Assembly (NCBI RefSeq): GCF_018691265.1
Contig: NW_024881300.1
Location: 62,001 to 126,000 of the forward strand
Reading direction: 5' to 3'
Length of the DNA: 64,000 bases
Source: Tyto alba
Lineage: Eukaryota > Chordata > Aves > Strigiformes > Tytonidae
Both the position numbers and the translations under genes were made by a program. The notes under the pieces are model-generated. The model saw nothing but the letters and a program-made list of their open reading frames with translations, did no database searches and was not told where the DNA came from. The first letter of the stretch is position 1; the number at the start of each line of letters is the position of its first letter. Shown here in pieces: positions 1-18,851 of the stretch.

Positions 1-49
1 AATGAACGTTAGCGCAGGCTCTTCTCATACAAAAAGAAAAAGGGGGAAT
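1..49 (+). mobile_element. 3' internal end and polypurine tract of an ERVK-like provirus (copy 1)
   Basis: This short stretch is the non-coding end of a provirus between env and its 3' LTR. It ends in a purine run (31-48, AAAAAGAAAAAGGGGGAA) that serves as plus-strand primer in retroviruses. The same bases occur at 22715-22763 just before the 3' LTR of ERV-A. The rest of this provirus lies upstream of the window or is a false duplicate. Confidence 0.8.
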
Positions 50-581
50 TGTTGGAGAATGGCTCAGAGACAAGGGTCCTGAGCCCACCGAGCAATTGTA
101 TGATCAGAGCCTGCTCTAGCTGCTGATGCTGGGCCTCACCAGGGTTTGCCTGCAGCTGCTCGCAGCTGCTGATACATGAAGAATGTCAAGGACGCTTCAG
201 CCCTGTGTACCGTGGTGTGTCGAAAACAGGTTAAGGGGAATTAGGAATAGTGGTCTGAGAAACCTAGTGTTATGGTAACGGTGGTCTGAGAAACATTGTG
301 TTACGGTACTGTCGTGTATCGAAAACAAGTCAACAGGAATCAGAAATAGTAGCATGAGAAACTTAGTGTTATGAGAAGCTTGTGCTGTAAGCTAACTGCA
401 AGTAGGTGGACCGTGCGAATACAACCTTTAGAGCTTAAGCCAATCAGCTAGTGACTAGTAGGCATAATAATTATCATTGTCTGTATAAATATATGTACCC
501 TGGACCAATAAAGGACACGTTGATTATGCTCTATCTTGACACTGAACCCGTCTCGGCGTGTCGTTCGTCCGCGGCTCCGCA
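50..581 (+). mobile_element. ERVK-like 3' LTR, copy 1
   Basis: The LTR starts TGTTGGAGAA right after the purine tract and ends CCGCA, giving TG...CA termini over 532 bp. It has a TATA box (TATAAATATA, about 485-494) and an AATAAA signal close behind (about 508). It is almost identical to the LTR at 22764-23296; I saw one substitution (CCAATC against CTAATC) and one G indel. Homologous LTRs lie at 18296-18830, 40187-40701 and, truncated, 44345-44579. Confidence 0.88.
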
Positions 582-2018
582 CCCTCTGGTTCTTCCTAGC
601 TGTTTGTTTTCACCTATGTGCTTTCCAGGGAGGTGAGGTAGAAAATCTAAACAAGAAAATGCACTGAAATGAAGACTTTGGAAATCTACAAGTAGCAAAC
701 CAGTGCCTGTCTGTCCCTGGGATGAGGCAGTAACTGCCTGCAGAGAACAGGAGGAGCAATGCCTGCCATGTAAGTTGGTGGTAAAATGGATATTGATACT
801 CAGATTTGTGGCTTAAAATCTGGGTCTTATTGGAATAGTTTTGGGTGTATGGGGTCAACTAAATAAGTCTGATGAATTGTCTTATTTTTTAAATCAATAT
901 TAATTAGATTTCCAAATAAATTGCTTCTTCGTGGAAAAAAATAAAGAAACAAAAAATCCTCCCCCCTCCCCCCCCCAAAAAAAAAACCCGAACCCAAACC
1001 AAAACTGTTTGAAACAAATTCTAAGAATAAAGAATCCATGTATGAGAGCAATAGCCCCTGGCTCACTTGGCAGGGTGCATCCTTGGGATGTGAAATACTG
1101 AAGGGAATGGAGCAGGAACTCAAATATTCATCTTTCATATGCCAGCAAACATGCCTCATGTACTCAACAGTAGTTACTAACTTAATCTATTCTTTGAGAG
1201 AATACATGCTGTGAAGACTCAGGATTACAGGTAGCATACGTCCCACAAGGAAAAATCTCGAAGGGAAAAATAACTCTTTGTTTGTTGTTTTTTGTTGTGT
1301 TTGGTTTTGTTTGTTTGTCTTTTTGCTTTTTGTTTGTTTGTTTGTTTTTGTTTTTGTTTTTGTTTTTTTTTATAAAAGCAATGAATTTGCTTTTTTTTCT
1401 CTATGCTAACATGGTAGATAGTAATACTAGAGGGACTTTCCCAGCCACAGAGCTCCCGGGGAGAGATTGGTAGTACAGCAGTAGTGTGCAGTGAGATGCC
1501 TCTCCAGTGCTGTGTCTTGTCTTCTGACAGTCCAGACAGGCTTCAAAGAAGCTATTAGAAGACAAATGCTTATTAGAAAGTAAAGACTTGTTAATTTGAT
1601 AGTGTATTTCAAAGATTATTTTTTTTTTGAGTAGTTTATATTTCTGTCTGCTGAGCATGTACGTATTTGCAAAAGCCCAAATCTGTAACTTTTTGTCTCG
1701 TTCCTGTTCATAGTCTGTTGTCCAGACCCACAAGTGTCTGTTTTCACTTTTCTGCCAGTTTTGACATATCAGTTGCATTTGAAATTTATTATTCTGGGCT
1801 CAGTTTTGGATGGGTTTTACAAGCCACTAACTGTAGAGCTACTGCACGGATGTTCTTTTCAGCCTCTAAGTGCCTTAATGCAACTTGGTAGAGCTTGTAG
1901 GGTTGGGTTTTTTTTACAAAAAATGCTTTACTTCTTTCACCACAGTATGCAATAGATTGCTATTAAGTAAGAATTATGTTTTACAATGTACTGACCAATT
2001 CTGTCAAGCATAACAAAA
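582..2018. repeat. Duplicated flank, copy 1 (matches 23297-24726)
   Basis: This non-coding segment follows the LTR and repeats base for base at 23297-24726, apart from length changes in homopolymers (C/A run near 960-990, T-rich run near 1340-1372, T run near 1620). I recognise no gene. It holds a perfect NF-kB-like GGGACTTTCC at about 1433. The copy stops at the N gap, which points to an assembly duplicate. Confidence 0.85.
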
Positions 2019-2031
2019 NNNNNNNNNNNNN
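2019..2031. other. Assembly gap (13 N)
   Basis: Thirteen unknown bases separate the duplicated left segment from the segment with the RBBP6-like gene. The same duplicated sequence continues without a break at 24727 in the other copy, but here the sequence beyond the gap is different. Confidence 0.99.
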
Positions 2032-3130
2032 AATGCTTAGTCATTTTTGGACGTGTTTTGTAAATGGTTTGGGTTCAAACAAATCAGTCGAGTATCTGTA
2101 AAGTTTTCTGTAAATGTTAATGAAAGTTATTTCATGGATGTCAACCTGGATTATGTTACGGATGAGAAAAAACTGTGTCTATGAGACGGTCATTTAATGA
2201 ACCGTTGAAACTAGCTGGTTACTTTTGTGGATGAATGCATATAAAAACAGACACACAGTGGTTGATCTGAGTGACAGGTCCTGAAGGTCCAAATCATTTA
2301 CAGTCGCTCCCTTAGGCCCTGCTTGTGTCTGCACTAGTGTGTAATAAAAACATTTGACAAACACTACTAAAAAAATCAGCTGGCTTCAACAATGTGAGAT
2401 CTCATTCTGTGTAAGGTTTCTGTTACAATTTGCATGTTAAAAAGACACAGTCAACTGGAGAAAACTGCAGGTTGTGCTGACTGTAGTTAAATCCCTTCAT
2501 ATGAAGAAGTTAGTAGGCAGGGGACGTGCCGTTTGGGCTGCCTGCAGCACATGACGGTCAAATTTCTACCAAAAAGAATTTTCCTGAGGCATTATAAAAG
2601 CTTGATTCCTTTTAAGCTTCTGTGTCTGAAGCCAAATTTCAGCAAGCAACATCTTCCCCAACTCTTAAGTTGTGTGTCCTTTTAATGCTGGAAAATGTAA
2701 ATAATGATACTTGCATAGAACTCTCTCAATTAAATGTACAGTGAAGACCTTCCCCTTCAAATAGTCTGGAGCATAAAAATAAGTTTTAAAATACTGGATA
2801 ATAATTTTTTTTCTACACATAACTTCATCCACTTGGAAGAAAATTGGACTGGTTACGCAAGACTTTATGTAAGGTACAAACAGAGCCTAAGGTTTTGAGT
2901 GCCCAAGAATGCTCTTTTCAAGTAGGTTAAGAGGCACATAAACACCCCGTCATGGCGTAAGGACTCCCCAGAACACCTTCAGGAGAACTATATTTTATAT
3001 AAGCAGCTGTTTTCATGCAACCTCAGCTAGGGTGGTGCTGCTCTTACAGGATTAGTGAGTGGTGTTGTCTTCAGTGTGCGGGCTTAGATGTGTTTCTGAT
3101 GTGTGTGTCAAATAACTGCCTGTTAAACAG
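2032..3130. other. Non-coding, probably intron of the RBBP6-like gene
   Basis: No exon, RNA gene or repeat is recognisable. The stretch ends in an AAACAG acceptor in front of the first visible RBBP6-like exon, so it is probably the preceding intron. The exons for the N-terminal DWNN domain are not in the window. Confidence 0.5.
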
Positions 3131-6100
3131 ACAGCCAATCTGGCTGAAGCCAACGCTTCCGAAGAAGACAAGATAAAAGCTATGATGATACAGTCTTGCC
3201 GACAGTATGATCCAATCAAGTAAGTGTTGACAATGTCAAATCTGTTCTCTAAAGGCTATGGAAAAATTGTAGAGATGTTTGTTTGAACAAGAGTGACACA
3301 TGCATACCTTTTTCTTTTTTTTCCCCAAAATTAGCTACATGAAGAAATCCTTGGGTCTACCTCCACCATCATATACTTGTTTTCGTTGCGGAAATCCTGG
3401 CCACTATATAAAGAACTGCCCAACAAATGGGGTAAGATTGTGGGGGACTTCTGGTGTTACTTTGTTTTTAATTGTTGTGCCTCGGCAGTTATGTGACAAA
3501 TACATGAATATTCATCTTGAGAATGTTCCTCTTGGGGTGAAATACAGAGGTTATATGGCAATGGTGCAAAGCCCTTCAAAATCCAAGGGAAAGATGGAAT
3601 TTTCAACATAAATTTTCTTTTTTCTAGGTCATAGACATTACATGCCCACAGATCTTCCTCCTGTGAATTTGAATGCATATCTTTATATATTTCAATATTG
3701 CTGGAATTTTTTGTTAAAGTTCAAAACACTGCTCAAGCCTGTGGAGCATCCTGGCTATATTCATCAAGCAACCCTTAGGCTGAGTTAAAGGGGAGGATTA
3801 GAGGCTTTTGCTGCTCAAAATAATCAATGAAATGTCATTGTAAGTGTGGGTCTTAAGATGAGATATGTCGTATTTCTTTTCTTATCAGGACAAAAATTTG
3901 AGTCTGTTCCCAGAATTAAAAAGAGCACAGGAATTCCAAGGAGTTTCATGGTGGAGGTGAAAGATCCCAATACTAAGGGTGCTATGCTGACCAAGACAGG
4001 AAAATATGATACCAGCTATTAATGCGTAAGTATGGAATTATGGGACTGACCAAAAAGTGAACGAGAGAAGCCGTGTGTAAATGCCTGAGTGACAGTGCAA
4101 CCAAGTTGGCCAGTCTGTAAGTACGGGAGGAAGCACTGTCATTGATCTTAACCTTCAAATCTGTGATACTTTCTAATATTAAAACAGGGCGCTCCTGCTG
4201 TTTGTGTCCCTGGAATTGGTTAAGCTGCTGGTATGCTCAGAACTGTATTTCTACAAACATTTCAGTAGTGTTTACAGTGGAGAGTTCCCTTTGAAAGCTC
4301 CTTTTGCTTCTGGTTTATGTTTGAAAGCTTTTGCAAAATTTAACATAGCTGTTGGACTGAATGTCCTTCCCCTCTGGCTTTTACCAAAGCCCACGTGTGA
4401 AACAGACTGACAATTTCCTGTTGCTATAAATGAAGAAAATACTACTGTGTGCTGACAAGAGTGGCTGTTTTAAAATGCACTTGGCACTTCTGATTTTCTG
4501 TCATGGATCTCCTTTCATAGAAGCTGTGACATGGACTTCCATATAAAACATAATTACTCAGTGACTAACTTTACCCCGAGCTGCAATTTACATTCACCCT
4601 CTGGCAAAGGAGAGGTGGGATTCATGTCACCTGATTTCTAGCTGTCAAAAATGATTTTTCCAGTCTGAGCTAATTTCTTAGATGATCCAACAAATGGGAA
4701 AGTTCTGCAGAAGGAAGGTTGTTCCCCCCCTCCCTCTTCCAGTGTTGTGACTCTAGAAAGTAGGTTAAACTAAACGCCTGTGGTTGTGAAGGCTAATGTG
4801 GAGTGAGAATTCCATCGATCATCCTCCTTTCATAAAACCAAAGCTTGGAAAGTTTTCCTTTATCCATCTTTAACTTTTTTCTTTTTCCTTCCCCACCACC
4901 CTCCAGGGAAGCTTATGCTAGAGGAAAGAAGGAGAAGCCTCCCTTCTTACCAGAGGAGCCATCCTCTTCCTCCTCAGTGGTGATCCTCTTCCAGAGGAGA
5001 TGTTATGTCTCATTTGTAGAGATATCATGACTGACGCCGCTGTTATTCCCTGCTGTGGAAACAGTTATTGTGATGAATGTAAGTGTTCCTCCCATGTTTG
5101 TTAGCTCAAAGCACCACATCTGATCTTCTGAAAGCAGAAACAGGAGATAACAAAATTAACTTTGCTAACAGCTCTATTTAATACTTAACTATACCCTGAT
5201 TGGGAAAACCCTGCTCATAGAAATGAAGAAAAAAAAAGCAGAAAGTTTTTTTTTTTTTATGCATCTAGTTCAACCCTCTTTACTTGCAGAGGACAAGTAT
5301 GAGAGGAGTGCTTAATTGTGCAGGTGATTACAGTATTGGATATCAAATGCATTTAGCCTGTCCACAGCCTTTTCTCTCTGCAAAACTCTATGGCCAACTC
5401 GGGTGACTTCCTGTGATCTGCAACAAATGGCTAGTTAGGCATGTGATCCACATTCTGCTCCATGGGAGAGTGGTTAAAACCTTCAGGACTTGAACATACT
5501 AATGACTGAGTGCGTTTTACTCATTAACCTGAGGTTGGTGACTTCGCACTGTACTAGATAGTGGAAAAAAGACTAGTTGGAACATCAAGACACGGCCTAC
5601 TCTACATCTTCAAATATTACAAGACTGAACTGTCAAAACTGTATAGTGATTTGCTGCACTATCAATTTTTACATACTGAACATTTATAGATTCAGGCTCT
5701 CGATTCAAGACCATATTCACCATCATCATTTAAGTGTTTTTATAATCGATTAGAACCAAAAAATTTCCTTATTTGCCTACGAACTATTCTGATGATTCTA
5801 ATTATTCACAGGTATTAGAACAGCATTACTGGAATCTGAGGAACACACATGCCCAACATGTCACCAGACAGATGTTTCTCCTGATTCTTTAATTGCCAAC
5901 AAGTGCCTACGCCAGGTAACAGGAAGATTTTTACATCAACTGTTTGTAAGAAAAGTCTGTCTGTAAAAAGGTGAAAGGGAGGAAAATATTAATTTACATC
6001 TCCTTAAGCAAGGCTGAATCGAATAAAGCTAAATATATTTCTCAAATACCTCATCTGTTGTTACAGAAGCATGCAACTCTTTAGAGACAACCTGGCAAAT

Positions 6101-6218
6101 TCAGGTCACGTGTTTGTTTAACATGATTGCCTCAGTTTGGTGTTAACACTGAAGTACTTTAAATACAGATACTCTGAGTTACCAGTCGTTAAAATCAGTG
6201 TTTAATGTGATGTGTTCA

Positions 6219-6405
6219 TACAGCACAGAACGCTTTGGGCTGGAAGGGACCTTAAAGGTCATCCAGCCCCAACCCCTTCCACCAGCCCCGTCCAACCTGG
6301 CCTTGAACCCTTCCAGGGAGGGGGCAGCCACAGCTCCTCTGGGCACCCTGGGCCAGCGCCTCCCCCCCGCACAGGGAAGAGTTTCTGCCTTATGTCTAAT
6401 CTGAC
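6219..6405 (-). mobile_element. CR1 LINE 3' fragment in an RBBP6-like intron
   Basis: The plus strand reads as the reverse complement of a CR1 3' end, with the familiar block TTGGGCTGGAAGGGACCTTA at about 6235 and the conserved stretch GAAGAGTTTCTGCCTTATGT near 6376. CR1 is the dominant avian LINE and is usually 5'-truncated, as here (about 190 bp). Confidence 0.85.
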
Positions 6406-8522
6406 TATATCTGTATGTTGGCTTATTTTAGGATTGATAGTATTTATGGGAACACAGGAGTCATTTTACTCTGTGGAGGCTTTTGTCTGTATATCTCCTG
6501 GAGGTTCCTATTACCTTCTTGTAAATGTTTTTCTGCCTTCAGGCTGTGAACAACTTCAAAAATGGAACAGGCTACACAAAAAGGCTCCGTAAGCAGATTC
6601 AGCAGCAACAGCAGCAGCAGCCGCCACCACCTCCACCGCCACTCAGGGCTCCGACACCTCCTGCTGCTCTGGTGACGGCCTCTGAACTTGCTAAATCTTC
6701 CTCTGACAATCAGCACTTTGTTGGAAGAGAACATAAGTTTTCTTTCAACATATGCAATTATTGTATTTTGCTGGAGCTTATTTTCCAACTGTTTGCATTT
6801 ATTCACCAGGGCTATCAGGTTCCTGTTCTCAAGCAGCCAACATTACCAAGTCTTCTGGGCCCCCAAGGACAATCAATACCCACAGCTGGTAAGTAACTGC
6901 AACTTTAGAATTTCTTCTAAAAAATTGTCTTCAGGTAAAGTGAATGGGATTTTTTTCTTTTTCCTCTTCCCACGCCAAAAGTTCATCCAATGAGAGCTGG
7001 TGGAATTCGCTCAGCAGCTGCCAGTCCAGGCTGGGAACTGTAAGTATTCTACAGAAATTAAACATATTATACATACTGTAACCTGCTAACGATGCAGTAA
7101 CACGTAAGTTATAAAACAGCTACATTATCATGAAATAAGGATGCACAGATAGTTGTGGAGAATACAAATGGCAATTAATTTTTAAATGGCTTCATTTGGC
7201 CTAACAAAGGGGTCCTGTGCTTGCATTAAGGTTATTTAAAATAAAACTCCAGTGTGTAACTCAAAGAAGACTCTGAAAAATTAACTCTTTTTGAGGAAAC
7301 CATAATTACATATCAAAATTAAATAAAATTAAAAGACCGGATGGAAAGCCAGCCTTTTGATTGCTGGCTGAATAGGACTGAAGTAATTGATTTCCCAATA
7401 GAAATCAGCCTCCAATAGATTTTTTTAGCAATCTATTTAATATTGACAGAGCAAATTATTGGAGGAGGCAATGCTGTTATTTTATGACAATTTTGACTGT
7501 CTTCAGTTTAGTCATCTCAAATAGCCAAACTGTTTCCTCTCACCTAGAGAGAGAGGATTCTGTTTTATCCATTATTGCAATGTCAAGTTATTCCTTCCTT
7601 TTGGTATGTATTTGTTGTAGAGAGATTGTAAGGGTGCACTGTATTTATAAAATCGTAAAGATCAGTCAGAACAAAAACCAGGATCCATCGCACAGATTGT
7701 CTAAGACCTCAAACTCAGTAAGAAAGAAAATAAAAAGTCAGGGACAAGAACAGGCCAAATACATCATCACGAGGCAACAACGCAGGAAACGTGTGGAAGA
7801 GGTTAGAAGTCTGAGAGCAGATGAGTTAATCCCTGTGCAGTACGGTGAAGATCAGAAGTGTGAAGTATTAAGTGTATCAAGGAGTGGCAGAGGAGCAGTG
7901 GGCACTTGGCTCGTGGGAGATGGGAGTCTCTTTTAAGCACAGGCAGACTCCATCCACAGTTGCAAAGCTGAGTATACAGAGAGAAGACTGAGGGAGCTGC
8001 GGGGGGTGAGGGTGTGGAAGGAAGTATGAGGATTGAGAAGTAAGCGTTGTCTCAAATGAAGGTAAATCAGGGAGGGAAAGTGCTCAAGGTGAGAACAAGA
8101 AGTGCTTGCCACCGTGCTCCTGCTTCGTTCCTTCACTCTTTCAAATCAGAGCAGAGTGTAACAAACAGTGATACGTGTTTTGGGTTTCTTTAAAAGTCCA
8201 GACTGAGGACGCCACACAGGGAACATGTCCAAAGGACTCAGACCCCAACAGTACCAGCACCAACACCGGTCTTTGTGCCTGTGCCTACACCTCCCTTGCA
8301 CCCTCCACCACCCCACTGCACCTCCTCTCCCACCGCGGGTACCACCACCACCACCATTTCCTCCTCAGTACACACCTGGTCAGCCCCCACCTGCTGAGTG
8401 CACTGTCCCCCCTCCAGGATATCCCCCAGCTCCTGTAAACATGTCATCAGCTTGGGTGACAACAGCAGCACCAGCGGCTCGTTCAAATCCCACCCCAACG
8501 ACACGAGCACCTCCTTTACAGA

Positions 8523-9135
8523 AGCACAGAATCACTGAGATTGGAAAAGGCCTTTAAGATCATCAAGTCCAACCGTTAGCCCAACACTGCCAAGCCCACC
8601 ACTAAACCACGTCCCCAAGCACCACATCTACACGTCTCTTAAATATCTCCAGGGATGGTGACTCCACCACTCCCCTGGTCAGCCTGTTCTAATGCTCAAC
8701 AACCCTTTCATTGAAGAATTTTTCTTAATATCAATCCAAATCTCCCCTGGAGCAACTTGAGGCCATTTCCTCTTGTCCTATCCCTTGTTAGCTGGGAAAA
8801 GACACTGACACTCATCTCGCTGCAACCTCCTTTCAGGTAGTTGTAGAGGGTGATGAGGTCTCCCCTCGGCCTCCTTTCCTCCAGGCTAAACAACCCCCAG
8901 TTTCCTCAGCCACTCCTCACAAGACTTGTTCTCTAGAGCCTTCACATCTTCATTGCCCTTCTCTGGACACGCTCCAGCACCTCGATGTCTTTCTGGCAGT
9001 GAGGGGCCCAAAGCTGAACCCAGTATAGGAGGTGCAGCCTCACCAGGGCCGAGTGCAGGGGGACGGTCACTGCCCTGGTCCTGCTGGGATTCCTGACACC
9101 AGCCAGGCTGCTCTCGGCCTCCCTTCCCTAGGGAG
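8523..9135 (-). mobile_element. CR1 LINE 3' fragment interrupting the RBBP6-like proline-rich exon
   Basis: The plus strand begins CACAGAATCACTGAGATTGG and continues about 610 bp through typical CR1 3' sequence (for example CTTCTCTGGACACGCTCCAG at about 8959). The element therefore lies on the minus strand with its 3' end at 8523. It abuts the proline-rich RBBP6-like reading frame directly, with no splice site between, so it removed or displaced the end of that exon. Confidence 0.9.
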
Positions 9136-12100
9136 GAGTTTTCCAGAGAACAACAGAGACTTAAAGTGGAGTATGCATTTGGCTCAATGAAGTTGTGCTG
9201 GTTTCGTGTTTATATTTTGATAGCGTATCGCACTGCAGTTACACTGCATCTGACATGAGCAAAAATGGCATCGTGTTCCTTCCAATATACTTTCTCGTTG
9301 CAGATGGCAAATGTGCAAAACTAAAACAAGACAAATGTAATTCTGAAACTTTCCCTAAGCTTTGTAGGAATTCTAAACTGCTTTTGCTTACATAGGATGT
9401 CCACCTTTTGCATTTGCATGCAGTATGCATTTTCTCATATTGGCCATGTTTTGTTTCTTGTGTCTTTTGGTAAAAAGGTCAAATTAGAATTGGAATAAAG
9501 GTGAAACTTCTTTTAACAGGGAAAAGAAAAAGTCCAAACTCTATGAATTTACAAATCATTCTGCAAAGGAACTGATGGAATATAGAAAGATTCAAAAGGA
9601 GCATAGGCGTTCATTTTCCAGGTAACTGCCTTCCCTGTCTGCAATGGAGCAGCAGATTGGCTAGAAGAATCAGGAGGAGATCCACTCCACCTCTCTCTCG
9701 TTAGGTGGACTGGGTGATTCAAGGGATTAGCAGTGATAGGAGTTCCATACGTAGGTTAGTAGCTCCAATATGGTAGAGATTACAGTTGACCGACAGCGAT
9801 AATTTGGCAGCAGTTCTTCCAGAGCAGGTGTGTCTTTCGGTAAAGCTTCTCTGCAGTGACGTCCTTCACCTCCTGACAGCCGTGAGGAGGCCAGAAGCTG
9901 AATAGGTGCAGCTGCTGGATTTTGTGTGTCTCCCTGCTCTGATTGTAACCATTACCACAAAGCACTTCGGAGGAGATATGGGAGAGAAATTGTCTTCATT
10001 TCCACTTCTGTTTACCTCATATGCATACATGGAGGATTTTAACCTGGACTGCCAGCTGGTGGCTTTCACTAGTAATTTGTTGACATTTTAAATTTTTTCT
10101 TAGGAACTGAAAGGTCAGAGCTGTTTGTAGAGAAATCTTAAATTGGTAAAGGACTTTGAGAGGAGGCATGATGCTCATGAACATATGTGGAATAATGTAA
10201 AAGGCTCTTTAAAAAATAACAAAACTTGTGAAGAAGAAACTCAGGGTAGCTGATGTTTTTTATCCCTAGAATTGACTTGGGCAGGAGTCTGAATAGCTCT
10301 CTCTTAGTACTGCTGCCAGTATATTTCCTTGAGTAATGGCCTCATGGCATATTACTAGATTCTGAGTTTAACAGCTTTTAGATATGCCTTTTCTTGAAAT
10401 GCGGGCACTATCCTTGGTTAGAGCTAGAGCTACGTGCAAAAATTTGCTAGGGCATCTGTCTAGAAGTCCTGTATGTAAGATTGCAGCACAAGTACTTTGC
10501 ATCCTGTACAAGGTCCCAAATAAATAAGTAGGGAAGTTAAACAGACTAAGCTGGCACTGTAAAATGGAGCTTTACTGTCTTCAGGTTAAATCGTGTTTTC
10601 TTGATATTTGATACTGCGCTGTAGCCATTAAAACTTGCTCTTTCTGCATCTTACTGCAACAAAAATGATTTGCACCGCAGGTGGTTGCGGAGTAGTGAAA
10701 ATGTACACATAGCAGTAGAAGCCAGTAACACCCCCTTAAATCAGTCAATAGCTCTGGTAGTTCACGTGACAGAAGTAAGTGGAAATAGATGTACCCTTCC
10801 TGTATATTTTCACACTAACAAAGCAGCAGTTCTGTCTTGTAAGTGGAAACCTTTGCGTGTTGCCAAATTCTTCCGTGTGAAGTAGCATTATGTCAGCATC
10901 TGAAAGAAGCTTTGACATGAGCCTATGGAGAGGGAAAAAAGCCAAACCAAATTTGGGAGGGGAAAAAATTGGGGAGAGTTACTCTTTTGAGTTAATTTCA
11001 TTTATTTTTACTGTGTTGTGTCTTTCTTAAGGTCCAAGTTTCCCTGCAGTGCTTCATCTTACAGTAGAAGTTTGTATAGCTACTCCGAGGCAAGATCGGG
11101 TTCTTCCCGCACTCGCTCCTACTCTCGATCATTTCGTCGTTCCCGTTCTCGTTCCTACTCGCGATCGCCACCCTACCCAGGAAGAGGCAAAGGGAGGAGG
11201 CACAACCATCGTTCTAGGTCAAGGCCACGTGGTTATGATCAAGGTTCAAGGTCAAGATCACCCACATCCAGAAGGTCCCATTCACGGTCAAGGTCTCCAG
11301 TATTTAAAGGCCAGCCTCCCCCTAAACTTAGAAGGAGAGAGGGAGCATTTTAACAGATATACAGAGCTCCACCATATGATATGAAAGCTTCTTATGGCAG
11401 ATCTGTTGGCTTTAGCAATCCATTTGACAAAGGACTGATGCAGAGAATGGGAAATGAACTATAGCGAAAAATTTTACAAGGGCTGTGCTGTTGGCGCTCA
11501 ACCTTGACCTCCAGTAAACAGAGAGGACTTTTCTCCAGCTAGGTTTGGTCCACCTGGGATGAGATGGGAGGCCTCACCAAATGCTCGGGAATGTAGGGAG
11601 AATTATTCTGGTGGACAGAGCTACCAAAGTCATAATAGAGCTGGAAATTACGCTGAAAAACCTTCTGGAAGAGAGAGCGATGGCATCAAAGACCCTACAA
11701 AATCCAAAGAGAAGGTGGTGGAAAAGCCACTGGAAGATGACGAAGGAAAGAAACATAAAAATTACCAGAAGAGAGGACAGTGGGAGGAGAATTAAGGGTT
11801 TCCCAGTCCTGAGTGGTATGGGAGGTGGGAGACAACCAAGGGAACCAGTTACAGCAGCAGATGTTAAAACGAACTCTCTGTTCCCAAGCAGATATGATGC
11901 CACCCCTGTGAGAGATAAGTTATAGAAGCAGATGCTGTTGCTTTCAGACCAACCTCTGAAAAGGAGAAAAAAGAGAAGAATAAGCCAAAAGAGAAGAATA
12001 AGCCAAACCCAAAAATTGAAGCGACAGAGGAGAAAGTAGAAGTGGCCGTTCCTCCCAAGAAAGACAACATAGTAACTCCAGCTCCAGTTCCCAAAAGCAG

Positions 12101-12163
12101 GTGGACACCGATCATGAAAAATCTCCTTGACAGGAACCTCCTGTGAAAAAAGTGGAGGAGTAG

Positions 12164-18295
<6,132 letters not shown>

Positions 18296-18830
18296 AGTTG
18301 GAGAATGGCTCAGAGACAAGGGTCCTGAGCCCACCGAGCAATTGTATGATCAGAGCCTGCTCTAGCTGCTGATGCTGGGCCTCACCAGGGTTTGCCTGCA
18401 GCTGCTCACAGCTGCTGATACAGGAGGAATGTCAAGGACGCTTCAGCCCTGTGTACCGTGGTGTGTCGAAAACAGGTTAAGGGGAATTAGGAATAGTGGT
18501 CTGAGAAACCCAGTGTTATGGTAACGGTGGTCTGAGAAACATTGTGTTACGGTACTGTCGTGTATCGAAAACAAGTCAACAGGAATCAGAAATAGTAGCA
18601 TGAGAAACTTAGTGTTATGAGAAGCTTGTGCTGTAAGCTAACTGCAAGTAGGTGGACCGTGCAAATACAACCTTTAGAGCTTAAGCTAATCAGCTAGTGA
18701 CTAGTAGGCATAATAATTATCATTGTCTGTATAAATATATGTACCCTGGACCAATAAACACGCGCGGTGATTGATGCTCTATCTTTCACACTGAACCCGT
18801 CTTGGTGTGTCGTTCGTCCGCGGCTCCGGA
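18296..18830 (+). mobile_element. ERV-A 5' LTR
   Basis: The LTR begins (A)GTTGGAGAATGG, where the usual leading TG is altered, and ends CTCCGGA just before the primer site. The TATA box is TATAAATA at about 18730 and AATAAA is at 18753-18758. Its R/U5 part resembles the ERV-C 5' LTR rather than its own 3' LTR. Confidence 0.88.
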
Positions 18831-18833
18831 AGA

Positions 18834-18851
18834 TGGCGCCCGAACAGGGAC
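18834..18851 (+). promoter_or_regulatory. Primer binding site, tRNA-Lys type (ERV-A)
   Basis: TGGCGCCCGAACAGGGAC lies 3 bp after the LTR. It is the standard complement of the 3' end of tRNA-Lys(UUU), the primer of many beta- and lentiviruses. It is exact here and again at 40705-40722. Confidence 0.92.

Larger units (their letters stand above)
3131..12163 (+). pseudogene. RBBP6: RBBP6-like gene, intron-bearing, frameshifted and truncated
   Basis: RBBP6 is a nuclear E3 ubiquitin ligase that binds Rb and p53 and takes part in mRNA 3' processing. Exon-like blocks with splice sites run in the order expected for the family: 3131-3219; 3335-3431 (CCHC zinc knuckle CFRCGNPGHYIKNC); 3889-4025; 4907-5078 and about 5812-5915 (RING halves, CLIC...CCGNSYCDEC then CPTCH); from 6543 (Q/P-rich); about 6808-6890; 6981-7038; about 8197-8522 (proline-rich); 9520-9621; 11032-12163 (RS-rich, then lysine-rich). 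Introns rule out a processed copy. Damage includes a frameshift near 4010 and another in 4907-5078 before the RING, an off-phase acceptor at 5811, a CR1 fragment replacing the end of the proline-rich exon, several frame changes after 11340, and a TAG at 12161-12163 where full-length RBBP6 continues for hundreds more residues. The DWNN start is absent. AATAAA at 12768 could be its poly(A) signal. A diverged expressed paralogue cannot be wholly excluded. Confidence 0.85.

Noticed and set aside
1425..1445. NF-kB-like GGGACTTTCC as a regulatory site
   Set aside because: A single 10-bp match in non-coding DNA with no promoter nearby. It appears again at about 24143 only because the segment is duplicated.
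8175..8438. Frame with a His run beside the proline-rich RBBP6-like segment
   Set aside because: It is an alternative frame of the CCACCACC repeat. The frame that reads PPRVPPPPPFPPQY matches RBBP6.
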